A stretch of 64,000 nucleotides of DNA from JACVRW01 sp034664125 (GTDB taxonomy: Bacteria > Actinomycetota > Thermoleophilia > Solirubrobacterales > Thermoleophilaceae), in the NCBI GenBank assembly GCA_034664125.1, contig JAXDIG010000039.1:49338-113337 (forward strand). Reading direction: 5' to 3'. A program made the position numbers and the translations under genes. Positions 53,898 to 62,357 of the stretch are shown here, in pieces. Below the pieces are notes generated by a model, which saw only the letters and a program-made list of their open reading frames with translations, was not told the origin of the DNA and ran no database searches. The stretch's first letter is position 1. Every line of letters begins with the position of its first letter.

Positions 53898-55079
53898 ATG
53901 AGCGGCCCGGACCACCCCCGCGTACTCCTGCTCCACAACCGCTATCGCTTCGAGGGCGGCGAGGAGCGCTCCGTCGCGCTGCAGCTGCGCGCGCTGGCGG
54001 GCGCCGGGGTTGCGCACAGGCTGCTCGAGCGGCGCTCGGAGGACGTCGGCCGCGTGCGCGCGGCGGCCGCCCTGCTGCGCGGCGGCGACGCGGAAGAGGA
54101 GGTAACGGCGGCGGTGCGCGAGCTGGCCGCGGACGTCGTCCACGCTCACAACATGCAGCCCACGATCGGCCCGCGCGGGCTGGCGGCCGCGCGGGCGGCG
54201 GGCGCCCGCGTGGTGCTGCACCTCCACAACGCCCGGCTGTTCTGCGCCATCGGCGTGGCGGCTCGCGACGGCGCTCCCTGCTTTCGCTGCCGCGGGCGCA
54301 ACACCGTGCCCGGGCTGATGCTGAACTGCCGCGGGTCCCTGCCGGAGGCCGTGGCCTACGCGGCCGGGCTGGCGCTGCACCAGCCGCTCGCGCTCGACTC
54401 GACCCACCGCTTCGTGGCCCCCAGCCGCTGGGCGGCGGGCCAGCTGGCCAGGCTCGGCGTTCCGGCGGAGCGGCTGGACGTGCTGGCGCACTACCTGCCG
54501 GAGGAGGAGCTGGCCGGGGGGTCGCGGGCGCATCAGGGCCGCTACGCGCTCGCGTCCGGGCGGCTGTCCCCTGAGAAGGGGTTCGACGTTGCCATCGAGG
54601 CGGCTGCGCTCGCGGGCGTGCCGCTCTGGATCGCCGGCGACGGGCCTGCGGCCGCGGAGCTGGATGCGCTGGTCCGCCGGCTCGACGCTCCGGTGCAACT
54701 GCTCGGCCACGTTGCACGCGAGGAGATGCCGGCGCTGCTCCGGGGCGCCGCTGTGGCGGTGCTGAGCTCGCGCAGCCACGAGTTCTCGCCCTTCTCCGTC
54801 CTGGAGGCGATGGGCGCCGCGGTGCCGGTGGTGGCCACCCGCAGCGGTGGGGTGCCCGAGCTGATCGGAGAGGAGCGCTGCGTCCCGCTCGGCGACTCGA
54901 GCGCGCTGGCCGAGCGGCTGCAGGCGCTCTGGCGCGATCCGGCGGAGCGCCGCGAGCAGGGCGAGCGGCTGCTCGCCCGGGTGCGCGAGCGGCACTCCGA
55001 GCAGCGCTACCTGCGCGAGCTGCTCGGCGTCTACGAGCGCGCCGACAGCGACAGCAGGCGCACCACCAGGGCCCAGTAG
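53898..55079 (+). CDS. Glycosyltransferase family 4
   Basis: A 393-residue GT-B enzyme. The N-domain has VLLLHNRYRFEGGEERSVAL and DVVHAHNMQPTIGPRGL. The donor domain has GRLSPEKGFDVAIEAAALAG, IAGDGPAAAELDALV and SHEFSPFSVLEAMGAAVPVV with the conserved Glu. A Cys-rich insertion (CFRCRGRNTVPGLMLNCRGS) after the N-domain is noteworthy. The 3' end overlaps the convergent gene by 49 bp. Confidence 0.93.
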   Translation: MSGPDHPRVLLLHNRYRFEGGEERSVALQLRALAGAGVAHRLLERRSEDVGRVRAAAALLRGGDAEEEVTAAVRELAADVVHAHNMQPTIGPRGLAAARAAGARVVLHLHNARLFCAIGVAARDGAPCFRCRGRNTVPGLMLNCRGSLPEAVAYAAGLALHQPLALDSTHRFVAPSRWAAGQLARLGVPAERLDVLAHYLPEEELAGGSRAHQGRYALASGRLSPEKGFDVAIEAAALAGVPLWIAGDGPAAAELDALVRRLDAPVQLLGHVAREEMPALLRGAAVAVLSSRSHEFSPFSVLEAMGAAVPVVATRSGGVPELIGEERCVPLGDSSALAERLQALWRDPAERREQGERLLARVRERHSEQRYLRELLGVYERADSDSRRTTRAQ

Positions 55080-56071
55080 GCCCGCTGCGCGGCCGCCAGC
55101 GGGGCGACTTCGGCCAGCGGCCCGAGGTACGGGCTGTCGAGGTCCGCCGTCAGCCGCCGCGCGAACGTGGCCGAGTCGATCACGCGGGCCGACTGGACCC
55201 CGCGCCGCCGGGCGAGCATGGCCGGCAGCGCGCGCGCCACCGCCGCCTGCGCCCGCAGCTTCTGGCGCAGCCAGCCGCCGCGCGCCGCGACAGCGAGCAG
55301 GGCCAGCTCGGCGCCGAGCAGCGCGGGCAGCAGCAGCAGCAGCAGGGGGCCCGGATAGTCGGACAGGATCGTCCACCAGCGGTTGCGCTCGAGCAGGAAC
55401 CACTTGCGCCCGCCCTTGTCGAAGTCGTAGTCGTGCTCCACGCGCGCGGCAGGGGCGACCCCTACCGCCCAGCCTCCGAGCCACAGGCGCAGGGACAGGT
55501 CGAGGTCCTCGCAGTACATGAAGTAGCGCTCGTCGAAGCCGCCGGAGCGCTCCCACGCCGCCCGGCGCACGATCAGCGCCGCCCCAGAGGCGAACGGAAC
55601 CTCGACCGGGGCATCGGGCGCCTCGGACAGCTGTTGGCCGCAGCGCCCGGCCCAGCCCATGCCCAGGAAGTGCGTGACGTTCCCGGCCGTGTTGATGCGC
55701 GTGCCGCCGTCCATCGTCACGAGCGCCTGCCAGGCGCCCCAGCCGGGACGCGCGGCGGCCACGCCACGCAACTCGTCCAGGCAGCCGGTCGCCGGCATCG
55801 CGTCCGGGTTCAGGAACAGCAGCAAGGGTGCCGTCGCGAGCGCCGCGCCGCTCGAGGCACCCCCGGCGAAGCCGCGGTTGTCCTGCTCGACGATTCGCGC
55901 GCGCGGTGCCGCGGCGCGCACGACTTCCACCGTCGCGTCGCTCGACCCGCTGTCCACCACGATCAGCTCGTCGCCGTCACGCAGCTGAGGCCGGAGTGCG
56001 GCAAGCGTCTCGCCCACGTGGCCGGCGCTGTTGTGGGTGACGACGACGACGCCGATCGCGTCTGGGGTCAC
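55031..56071 (-). CDS. Membrane-associated glycosyltransferase family 2 (rhamnosyltransferase-like)
   Basis: A 346-residue GT2 enzyme of the WbbL/rhamnosyltransferase type. GVVVVTHNSAGHVGETLAAL, LIVVDSGSSDATVEVV and LLLFLNPDAMPATG precede the acceptor region AWERSGGFDERYFMYCEDLD, LSLRLWL. A hydrophobic C-terminal segment (PGPLLLLLLPALLGAELALL) suggests membrane attachment. The GTG start overlaps the epimerase stop by GTGA, so it is the last gene of the unit from 59229. Rhamnose is suggested by the Gmd/Rmd-like genes but not proven. Confidence 0.9.
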   Translation of the reverse strand: MTPDAIGVVVVTHNSAGHVGETLAALRPQLRDGDELIVVDSGSSDATVEVVRAAAPRARIVEQDNRGFAGGASSGAALATAPLLLFLNPDAMPATGCLDELRGVAAARPGWGAWQALVTMDGGTRINTAGNVTHFLGMGWAGRCGQQLSEAPDAPVEVPFASGAALIVRRAAWERSGGFDERYFMYCEDLDLSLRLWLGGWAVGVAPAARVEHDYDFDKGGRKWFLLERNRWWTILSDYPGPLLLLLLPALLGAELALLAVAARGGWLRQKLRAQAAVARALPAMLARRRGVQSARVIDSATFARRLTADLDSPYLGPLAEVAPLAAAQRAYWALVVRLLSLSARS

Positions 56072-56964
56072 CGGGTGGCCCCGAGCTCCTCCCGCCACGC
56101 CTCGAGCGTGTCCGCCACCGTGCGCTCGAGCGGGATCTCCGGCGTCCAGCCGGTGGCGGCGCGCAGCCGCTCCGCCGAGCCGCGCACCTCGGGCACGTCG
56201 TGAGCGCGCACGCGGGCCGGGTCGACCTCGTGGCGCACGGGTATGCGCGCCGCGGCGCGCACCAGCTCGATCAGCTCGCGCACCGTCACCGCCTTGCCGC
56301 TGGCGACGTTGTACACGCCGGCGTCCAGCTCCGCGGCCGCCACGTAGGCGCGTGCCACGTCGCGCACGTCCGAGAAGTCGCGCGCCGAATCGGGGTTGCC
56401 GGTGCGCACCACCGCCTCGGACCGTCCGGCCGCCTCGGCCTCGGCCACCTGGCGCGTGAGCGTGCCCACCACGTAGTCGTCGCTCTGCCCGGGACCGGTG
56501 TGGTTGAAGGGGCGCAGGCGCAGGACACGCAGCCCGGTCGAGTCGGCGTACTGGCCGCCGAGCAGGTCGACGGCCGCCTTCGAGACCGCGTACGGGTTCT
56601 GCGGCCGCAGCGGGGCGTCCTCGTCCACGGGCAGCCGGTCGGGCGGCCCGTAGATCTCGCCGGAGCTGATCAGCACCACTGCCGCCTCGGGCGCTTCGGC
56701 CCGCACCGCCTCGAGCAGGTTGGCCGTCATGGCGACGTTCTCCGCGATCGTCTCCGCGGGCGCCTCCCACGAGCGACCCACCGACGCCAGCGCCGCCAGG
56801 TGCCAGACCGTGTCCGGCGCGTTCTCGCGCACCGCCGCCCGCACGGCGTCGCCGTCGAGCAGCTCCAGCTCCTCGCGCGACGGAGCCGTCGCCCCCGGCA
56901 GCAGGTCGAGCAGGTGCCGCCCGGCGAAGCCGGCCCCGCCCGTCACGAACGCGCGGCCGCTCAC
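56068..56964 (-). CDS. GDP-6-deoxy-mannose reductase-like (Rmd) SDR enzyme
   Basis: A 298-residue extended SDR. The NAD(P) motif is AFVTGGAGFAGRHLLDLL, the catalytic YxxxK is NPYAVSKAAVDLL, and LRLRPFNHTGPGQSDDYVV is the signature shared by Rmd and GDP-mannose dehydratases. With Gmd (63535) it would convert GDP-mannose via the 4-keto-6-deoxy intermediate to GDP-D-rhamnose; other 4-ketoreductases are possible. GTG 56964 begins the Rossmann fold. It is encoded 25 nt downstream of the epimerase gene. Confidence 0.85.
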   Translation of the reverse strand: MSGRAFVTGGAGFAGRHLLDLLPGATAPSREELELLDGDAVRAAVRENAPDTVWHLAALASVGRSWEAPAETIAENVAMTANLLEAVRAEAPEAAVVLISSGEIYGPPDRLPVDEDAPLRPQNPYAVSKAAVDLLGGQYADSTGLRVLRLRPFNHTGPGQSDDYVVGTLTRQVAEAEAAGRSEAVVRTGNPDSARDFSDVRDVARAYVAAAELDAGVYNVASGKAVTVRELIELVRAAARIPVRHEVDPARVRAHDVPEVRGSAERLRAATGWTPEIPLERTVADTLEAWREELGATR

Positions 56965-56989
56965 GTGCTCGCGGCGCTGCGCCTCTTGC

Positions 56990-57961
56990 TCACGCGCGGC
57001 GAGCTGCAAGCTCGCGCTCCCGTAGCCACTCGACCGTTCCGGCGATGCCCTCGCGCAGGTCCACCTGCGCCTCCCAGCCGAGCAGCCGCTTCGCCTTCTC
57101 CACCGAAGGCCAGCGCCGCTGCACGTCGACCTCGAACGACGGCAGGTGCTCCAGCTCGAACACGCCGGGGTCCTCCCCACAGGCCTCCCAGATGATGCGC
57201 GCGATCTCGGCCACGGTGCGCTCGTCGGAAGCGGACACGTTGAAGTCCTCGTTCTCGGCCGCGGGGTGCGCCATCGCCGTCACGATCCCGGAGGCTATGT
57301 CGTCCACGTGCGTGAGGGTGCGTGTCTGCTCGCCGGAGCCGAAGATCGGCAGCGGCCGCCTGCCGGCCAGCACCTTGCGGATCACGTCCGGGACCATGTG
57401 GGCGATGCCCGGCTCGTCGTCGGGCAGCTCGCCGGGCCCGTAGGCGTTGAACGGGCGGCAGATCGTGTAGGGCAGGCCGTGCTCGTCGTGGAGCGCAAGG
57501 CAGTATTTCTCGCCTGCCAGCTTCGAGAAGCCGTAGGCGGAGTGCGGGGCGGGGCACTCGCCCAGGTGTTCCTCGGTGGTCGGGAACTCGGTCGCGCGCT
57601 CGAACACCATCGACGAGGAGACGTACACGAGCCGCTCGACCCGCTGCTCGAGGGCGGCGCGGAACACGGCGTTGTAGAGCCCGGTGTTCACCTCGAGCAA
57701 CGTGTGCGGCAGCTTGTGGAAGTTGGCGATCCCGCCCACGATCGCCGCCAGGTGGATCACGTGGGTGCAGCCGCTCACCGCCGCGCCGGCTTCATGGGGG
57801 AGGAGCAGGTTGCCGGTGTGCACCTCGCACGACTCGTGCATCCACGCCGGCGCCTCGCGCTGATCGGACACGCGCACCTGCCACGCGGGATCGCCGGTCA
57901 GCCGGCGCACGACCGCCGCGCCGATCGTGCCGGCGCCGCCGGTGACGAGCACTCGGCTCAC
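56990..57961 (-). CDS. NAD-dependent nucleotide-sugar epimerase/dehydratase
   Basis: A 323-residue extended SDR. RVLVTGGAGTIGAAVVRRL binds NAD, LVYVSSSMVFER supplies the catalytic Ser-type strand, SAYGFSKLAGEKYCLAL is the YxxxK site, and CRPFNAYGPGELPDDEPG is the substrate loop. THLIHLAAIVGG-like residues are present. It is probably a UDP- or GDP-sugar 4- or 3,5-epimerase; the reaction cannot be chosen from sequence. GTG 57961 overlaps the sugar dehydrogenase stop (GTGA). Confidence 0.88.
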   Translation of the reverse strand: MSRVLVTGGAGTIGAAVVRRLTGDPAWQVRVSDQREAPAWMHESCEVHTGNLLLPHEAGAAVSGCTHVIHLAAIVGGIANFHKLPHTLLEVNTGLYNAVFRAALEQRVERLVYVSSSMVFERATEFPTTEEHLGECPAPHSAYGFSKLAGEKYCLALHDEHGLPYTICRPFNAYGPGELPDDEPGIAHMVPDVIRKVLAGRRPLPIFGSGEQTRTLTHVDDIASGIVTAMAHPAAENEDFNVSASDERTVAEIARIIWEACGEDPGVFELEHLPSFEVDVQRRWPSVEKAKRLLGWEAQVDLREGIAGTVEWLRERELAARRA

Positions 57962-59229
57962 TCGACCGCCGCGCGGTCGTGCACGGTGCCGAACACGCGC
58001 CCCGACCCCGTCACGTTCCAGGGGTCCACCAGCACCACGCCGTCGGGCAGGCGCGCCAGCAGCTCCTCGAAGCCGGAGTGGTTGGTGGCGACCACCACGG
58101 CCTCGGCGCCGTCGAGGGCGGCGTCCAGCGGTTCCGAGCCCGCGGTGACGTGCGGATCGTGCCGCGCCACGTGGGCCAGCTCGCGCTCCAGCAGCCGCAC
58201 GAGCTTGAAGGAGAGCGAGTCGCGCACGTCGTCGGAGTCGCGCTTGAACGTGAGTCCGAGGACGGCGATCTTGCGATCGCGCAGCGAGCCGCCGAGCCGC
58301 GCCTTCAGCCCCTTCACCAGGAACAGCGGCACGGTTTCGTGCACGCGCGAGACGGCCAGCAGCATGCCGGGCGCGCTCGAGCGCTCCTCTGAGAACGTGA
58401 AGTCCTTGCGCAGGCACGCGCCGGCGGTCAGGCCCGGGTTGGCGATGCCGCCGCGCGGGTACTCGCGGTTGATCAGGTCGATCACCTCGAACACGTTGGC
58501 GTCGTACTGCTCGGCCTCCATCATCAGCAGGTTGGGCAGCGCGAACTGCGTGTAGCGCAGGATGTTCGTCCAGATCTTGGCCAGCTCGGCCTGCACGGGC
58601 GTGGTCTGGACGATCTCGGCGCCGAACACCTCGAAGAGCTCGGCGGCCTTGGCGCCCGAGCCCTCCCCCACGCCGCCGACGATGCACGGCAGCGTCGCGA
58701 TCTCCTCGAGGAAGTGGTTCTCGGCGATGCGCTCTGGAACGTGCGCCACGAACAGGTCCTCGCCGACGCGGAAGCCGCGGCGCTGCTCGATGTACCCGGC
58801 CACCCAGTCGGTGGTGCCCGGCGCGACGGTGGAGCGCAGGATCAGCGACTGGCCCTCGCGCAGCACCGGCAGCAGGTCGTCCACCACCTGCTTGATCTGC
58901 GACATGTCGATCTCGATGTGGACGTGCGCGGGCGTGCCCAGCGTGAGCACGATGTGATCCGCGCTCGCGGCGTCCTGCACGGTGCGGGTCGTTTCGAAGC
59001 GCCCCGCCTTGCGCTCCGTGGCGGGCTGGCCCGGCCCCGAGCGATTCCCTTCCAGCACACGCTCGAGCAGCTCCTGCGTGCCGGTCTCGCGGAAGGGCAT
59101 GCGGCCGGCCGCCACCTGGTCGAGCACGGCCTGCTCGCGCTCCACGCCGATCACCTCGAGGCCGCGATCCGCGAACGAGAGTGCCAGCGGCAGGCCCACC
59201 CGGCCCAGACCGACGACCGCGACGTTCAT
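57958..59229 (-). CDS. Nucleotide-sugar (UDP-glucose/ManNAc-type) dehydrogenase
   Basis: A 423-residue two-step NAD-dependent oxidase that makes uronic acids. MNVAVVGLGRVGLPLALSFA binds NAD, LRSTVAPGTTDWVAGYI and FVAHVPERIAEN follow, and AELAKIWTNILRYTQFALPN is the central helix. The catalytic Cys is in GLTAGACLRKDFTF, a variant of the usual GGxCxPxD loop. The C-terminal domain has IAVLGLTFKRDSDDVRDS. It supplies a UDP-uronic acid for the glycan. The start at 59229 is the Rossmann N-terminus. Confidence 0.92.
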   Translation of the reverse strand: MNVAVVGLGRVGLPLALSFADRGLEVIGVEREQAVLDQVAAGRMPFRETGTQELLERVLEGNRSGPGQPATERKAGRFETTRTVQDAASADHIVLTLGTPAHVHIEIDMSQIKQVVDDLLPVLREGQSLILRSTVAPGTTDWVAGYIEQRRGFRVGEDLFVAHVPERIAENHFLEEIATLPCIVGGVGEGSGAKAAELFEVFGAEIVQTTPVQAELAKIWTNILRYTQFALPNLLMMEAEQYDANVFEVIDLINREYPRGGIANPGLTAGACLRKDFTFSEERSSAPGMLLAVSRVHETVPLFLVKGLKARLGGSLRDRKIAVLGLTFKRDSDDVRDSLSFKLVRLLERELAHVARHDPHVTAGSEPLDAALDGAEAVVVATNHSGFEELLARLPDGVVLVDPWNVTGSGRVFGTVHDRAAVE

Positions 59230-59239
59230 CGGGCTGAGG

Positions 59240-60046
59240 TTACCTCCGCCGGCGCTCGGCAACGTACTGCCGGGCAAAGGCCGCCACGAACCGCGGGTTC
59301 GTCGTCAGGTAGCGGCCCAGGAGGCGCCTGGGCTCCTGCGAGGTGCGGTAGATCCACTCGAGCCCGCGCTCCTGCATCCAGGCCGGTGCCATCGAGACGC
59401 GCCCGGCATGGAAGTCGAAGGCGGCGCCCACGCCGCACATCACCGGCACGTCGAGCCGGGCGCGCATGCTCGCCATCCACTTCTCCTGCTTGGGCACACC
59501 GATCCCGACCCAGAGCACGTCCGGGCGCGCCTGGTTGATCTGGCGGACGATCGTCTCCTCCTCGTCCACGTCGAGCGGCCGGAAGGGCGGCGAATATCCG
59601 CCCACCACGCGGATGCCCGGATGGCGCCGACGCAGCGACAGCGCCAGCTGGACCAGCGAGCCCTGGTCGCGGCCGCCGTACAGCCACACACGGTGCCCGC
59701 GCTCGGCCGAGTGCTGCGAGTAGCGCAACATCAGCTCCGGCCCGTAGACGCGGTCGCGGAGGTGCTCACCCAGCAGGTTGGCCGCCCACACGACCGGCAT
59801 GCCGTCCGGAACCACCATCGTGGAGCCGCGCAGCGCGGCCAGCATGGCCGGGTCGTCCTGCGCCACCATCAGGGCGTGGACGGGCGCGGCACACACGTAG
59901 CCGCGCTCGCGCCGGTCGATGAGCCGGTCCATGACCGCGATGGCAGAGTCGTAGTCCACCATCGCCACCGGCACGCCGAGGATCTCTCGGGTCGGGACGT
60001 CTGCCGCCGCCGGGGCGGGATGCGGCTCGGGCTGGCGGGAATGCAT
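59240..60046 (-). CDS. WecG/TagA/CpsF family glycosyltransferase
   Basis: A 268-residue GT26 enzyme. ILGVPVAMVDYDSAIAVMDR opens the domain, MVVPDGMPVVWAANLLG holds the conserved Asp-Gly, VWLYGGRDQGSLVQLAL and VLWVGIGVPKQEKWMASMRA are family blocks. GT26 enzymes add the second sugar (often ManNAc or a uronic acid) to polyprenyl-linked intermediates. It fits directly with the sugar dehydrogenase 10 nt downstream. It starts at ATG 60046 and is divergent from the flippase gene. Confidence 0.92.
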   Translation of the reverse strand: MHSRQPEPHPAPAAADVPTREILGVPVAMVDYDSAIAVMDRLIDRRERGYVCAAPVHALMVAQDDPAMLAALRGSTMVVPDGMPVVWAANLLGEHLRDRVYGPELMLRYSQHSAERGHRVWLYGGRDQGSLVQLALSLRRRHPGIRVVGGYSPPFRPLDVDEEETIVRQINQARPDVLWVGIGVPKQEKWMASMRARLDVPVMCGVGAAFDFHAGRVSMAPAWMQERGLEWIYRTSQEPRRLLGRYLTTNPRFVAAFARQYVAERRRR

Positions 60047-60163
60047 TTGAATCGCTGGGAGCGTAGCCGTGGAGGCGGAGGATGCGCGCGCCGGGGTGGG
60101 CCAAACCCTGCGCAGGCGGCCGAGCCGCCCGCTTGGGCAACTGCTGGCGTAAGGTCTAAACCC
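60047..60163. promoter_or_regulatory. Divergent promoter region, GT26 / flippase
   Basis: A 117-bp gap. TAAGGT (60150-60155) lies 8 nt before the GTG at 60164. The GC-rich remainder holds no clear dyad beyond GGCGGCCGAGCCGCC (60115-60129), a 7-bp stem with a single-base centre that might work as an operator. Confidence 0.4.
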
Positions 60164-61699
60164 GTGCGTCGCGCCGGGGTTGCGCAGTCCGAGGACGGTG
60201 CGCCGGGGCCCGGCGAGGCTCGCCTGCTCGCCTCCGGAGCCTTGCTGCAGCAGATCGCCCAGGGCGCGGGGCTGCTCGTGCTGCTCACGATCGTCACGAT
60301 CCTCGCTCGCCGGCTGCCGGTGGCCGAGCTGGGCACCTACGGGCTGGTGGCGTCGCTGGCCGGCTACCTCCTGGTGCTGCGCAACAGCGTGGCCAGCTCG
60401 GCGGTGCGGGCGATGTCGGCTGTCGCCGGGGAGGAGCGCCGCCTCGTGTTCTCGGCGGCGGCGGCGCTCTATGCGGTGGCCGGGCTGGCGACGGGACTGC
60501 TGATCGCCGGCGCGGGCCTGCTGATCGCGGGCCTGATCCTGGACGGCGCGCTTGCGAGCGATGCCCGCATCGGCGCCCTCGGACTGGGAGCCCTGACGGC
60601 CGCCGGGGTGGCGGCCAGCGTCTGGCTGGACGCGCTGCGAGCCGAGCGGCAGTTCGTGCGAGCGGCGGGGACCGAGATCGCGGCCGTCCTGCTCTACCTG
60701 GCCTCGATGCTCGCGCTGATCTTCTCCGGCGTCGGCCTCGGGGCGCTGATCGCCGCCAGCGGCGCGCTGCCGCTCTACAGCGGCACGCTGTCCGCGCTGG
60801 TGGCGCGGCGCGCCGGCCTGGGGCTGCGCCTTGCGCCGTCGGCGGCCACGCGGCCGCGCGTGATGGCGATCGTGCCGACGGCCGGCTGGCTGCTGGTGGT
60901 CGAGCTCTGCAACATGGCGATGTACGCCTTCTCCCGCGTGATCCTGGGCGGCTACCGCAGCCCCACCGCGGTTGGGCTGTTCGAGGGGCCACTGCGCGCC
61001 CACAACCTGCTGTATGCCCTCGGCGGCGCGCTGGCCGTGCCGGTGGTGCCGAGCGCCTCGCGTTACGTGGCGACCGAGGACGAGCGGCGCCTGCGCGACC
61101 TGGTCGTGCGCGGCACCCGCTACACGCTGGCCCTGTTCGTGCCGGTCTGCGTGACGCTGATCGTGCTGGCCGGGCCGATCCTCCAGGTGTGGCTCGGCGA
61201 CCGCTACGGGAACGGCGACCTGGCGCTGGCGATCCTGGTGTCCTACTGGCTGCTCTACGGCGGGCTGGTGGTCACGCCGGGGTTCCTCGTGGGGGCGGGG
61301 CGGGCCCGCGAGGTGGCGCGCATCATGGTCTGCGTGGCGACCGCGAACCTGGCGCTGTCGCTCGTGCTCACGCCCGAGCTCGGCCTGGAGGGGCCGGCGG
61401 TCGGGACGGCCGTGCCGTTCTTCGTAGCGTTCCCGTTTCTCCTGCGCCTCGGCCTCCGCGCCTCGGGCGCGCCACTTTCGGAGCTCGCGCGGCGGGCTTG
61501 GCGTCCCAACTACGCGCTGGGCTTGGCGCTCGCCGCGATCCTGGCTCTCGGCCGCGCCGTTCTGCCGATGGACCAAACGGCAGCGGTGATCGGCCTGGCA
61601 GCCGGGGGCGTGCTGGCCTACTGGGCCGTGTTCTCTTGGCTCGTGCTCGGTTCCGACGAGCGCGAGCTGGTGCGCGGCTTGCTCAGCCGCCGAGCTTGA
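60164..61699 (+). CDS. Polysaccharide flippase (Wzx/MurJ-like MATE superfamily)
   Basis: A 511-residue membrane protein with 12-14 hydrophobic segments. LLASGALLQQIAQGAGLLVL and RRLPVAELGTYGLVASLAGY form the first two helices typical of Wzx. FSRVILGGYRSPTAVGLFEG and LGDRYGNGDLALAILVSYWL are mid-protein landmarks. It exports the lipid-linked repeat unit across the membrane. The start is GTG 60164, preceded by a -10-like TAAGGT; the longer upstream frame is antisense to the GT26 gene. It converges on rfbC with the stops adjoining. Confidence 0.92.
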   Translation: MRRAGVAQSEDGAPGPGEARLLASGALLQQIAQGAGLLVLLTIVTILARRLPVAELGTYGLVASLAGYLLVLRNSVASSAVRAMSAVAGEERRLVFSAAAALYAVAGLATGLLIAGAGLLIAGLILDGALASDARIGALGLGALTAAGVAASVWLDALRAERQFVRAAGTEIAAVLLYLASMLALIFSGVGLGALIAASGALPLYSGTLSALVARRAGLGLRLAPSAATRPRVMAIVPTAGWLLVVELCNMAMYAFSRVILGGYRSPTAVGLFEGPLRAHNLLYALGGALAVPVVPSASRYVATEDERRLRDLVVRGTRYTLALFVPVCVTLIVLAGPILQVWLGDRYGNGDLALAILVSYWLLYGGLVVTPGFLVGAGRAREVARIMVCVATANLALSLVLTPELGLEGPAVGTAVPFFVAFPFLLRLGLRASGAPLSELARRAWRPNYALGLALAAILALGRAVLPMDQTAAVIGLAAGGVLAYWAVFSWLVLGSDERELVRGLLSRRA

Positions 61700-62236
61700 T
61701 CAGCCGCCGAGGCCGAGCTCGCTCAGCAGCGGCGCTTCGCGGTCGCGCGCCGACACCTCGAACTCGATCCCGGGCGGCCACTCGATTCCGACCTCGGGGT
61801 CGTCGAAGCGGAAGCCCGACTCGAGCGCCGCGTCGTAGTAGCTCGACACCTTGTAGACCACGTCGGCCAGGTCGGACGTCACGCAGAAGCCGTGGGCGAA
61901 CCCGTCCGGGACATAGACCTGATGGTGGGCCTCGTCGTCGAGCGGAAAGGCCTCCCAGCGCCCGAACGAGGGCGCCCCGGGCCTGATGTCGACGACCACG
62001 TCGAGGACCGAGCCGCGCGCGCAGCGCACGAGCTTCGCCTGACCGGGCTGGAAGTGCATACCGCGCAGCACACCGAGGCGCGAGCGCGAGTGGTTGTCCT
62101 GGACGAAGTCGTCGTGCACGCCCAGCTCGGCCAACGCGGCCTTGCGATACGTCTCCAAGAAGAAGCCGCGCGCGTCGCCGTGCACGGCCGGCTCGAAGAG
62201 CACAGGGCCCTCCAGGCGTGTCTCGAGGCGGCGCAT
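61700..62236 (-). CDS. rfbC: dTDP-4-dehydrorhamnose 3,5-epimerase
   Basis: A 178-residue cupin-fold epimerase. FEPAVHGDARGFFLETYRKA and VQDNHSRSRLGVLRGMHFQP (catalytic His in HFQPGQAK) are the RmlC signature, followed by GSVLDVVVDIRPGAPSFGRW and YVPDGFAHGFCV. It makes the L-configured 4-keto sugar for dTDP-L-rhamnose. RmlA, RmlB and RmlD are not in the window. The start is ATG 62236. Confidence 0.95.
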   Translation of the reverse strand: MRRLETRLEGPVLFEPAVHGDARGFFLETYRKAALAELGVHDDFVQDNHSRSRLGVLRGMHFQPGQAKLVRCARGSVLDVVVDIRPGAPSFGRWEAFPLDDEAHHQVYVPDGFAHGFCVTSDLADVVYKVSSYYDAALESGFRFDDPEVGIEWPPGIEFEVSARDREAPLLSELGLGG

Positions 62237-62254
62237 GGGGGGCGCAAGCTAACG

Positions 62255-62346
62255 AACGACGGCAACCAGGGGCTCCCCAGCCGCCCGCGGCGGAGTGTGG
62301 GCCACAGGGCGCGCGCATATGACGCAAAGCGCTACCCACACTCCGT
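62255..62346. repeat. Dispersed palindromic intergenic repeat, copy C
   Basis: GGAGTGTGGG (62292-62301) and CCCACACTCC (62335-62344) are perfect 10-bp inverted arms. Between them is the core GCGCGCATATGACGC plus AAAGCG (62311-62331), one base different from copy A. Upstream ACGGCAACCAGGGG (62259-62272) matches the motif beside copy A. It sits between co-oriented rfbC and the FAD-oxidase gene. Confidence 0.65.
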
Positions 62347-62357
62347 GGTCCGGGGAC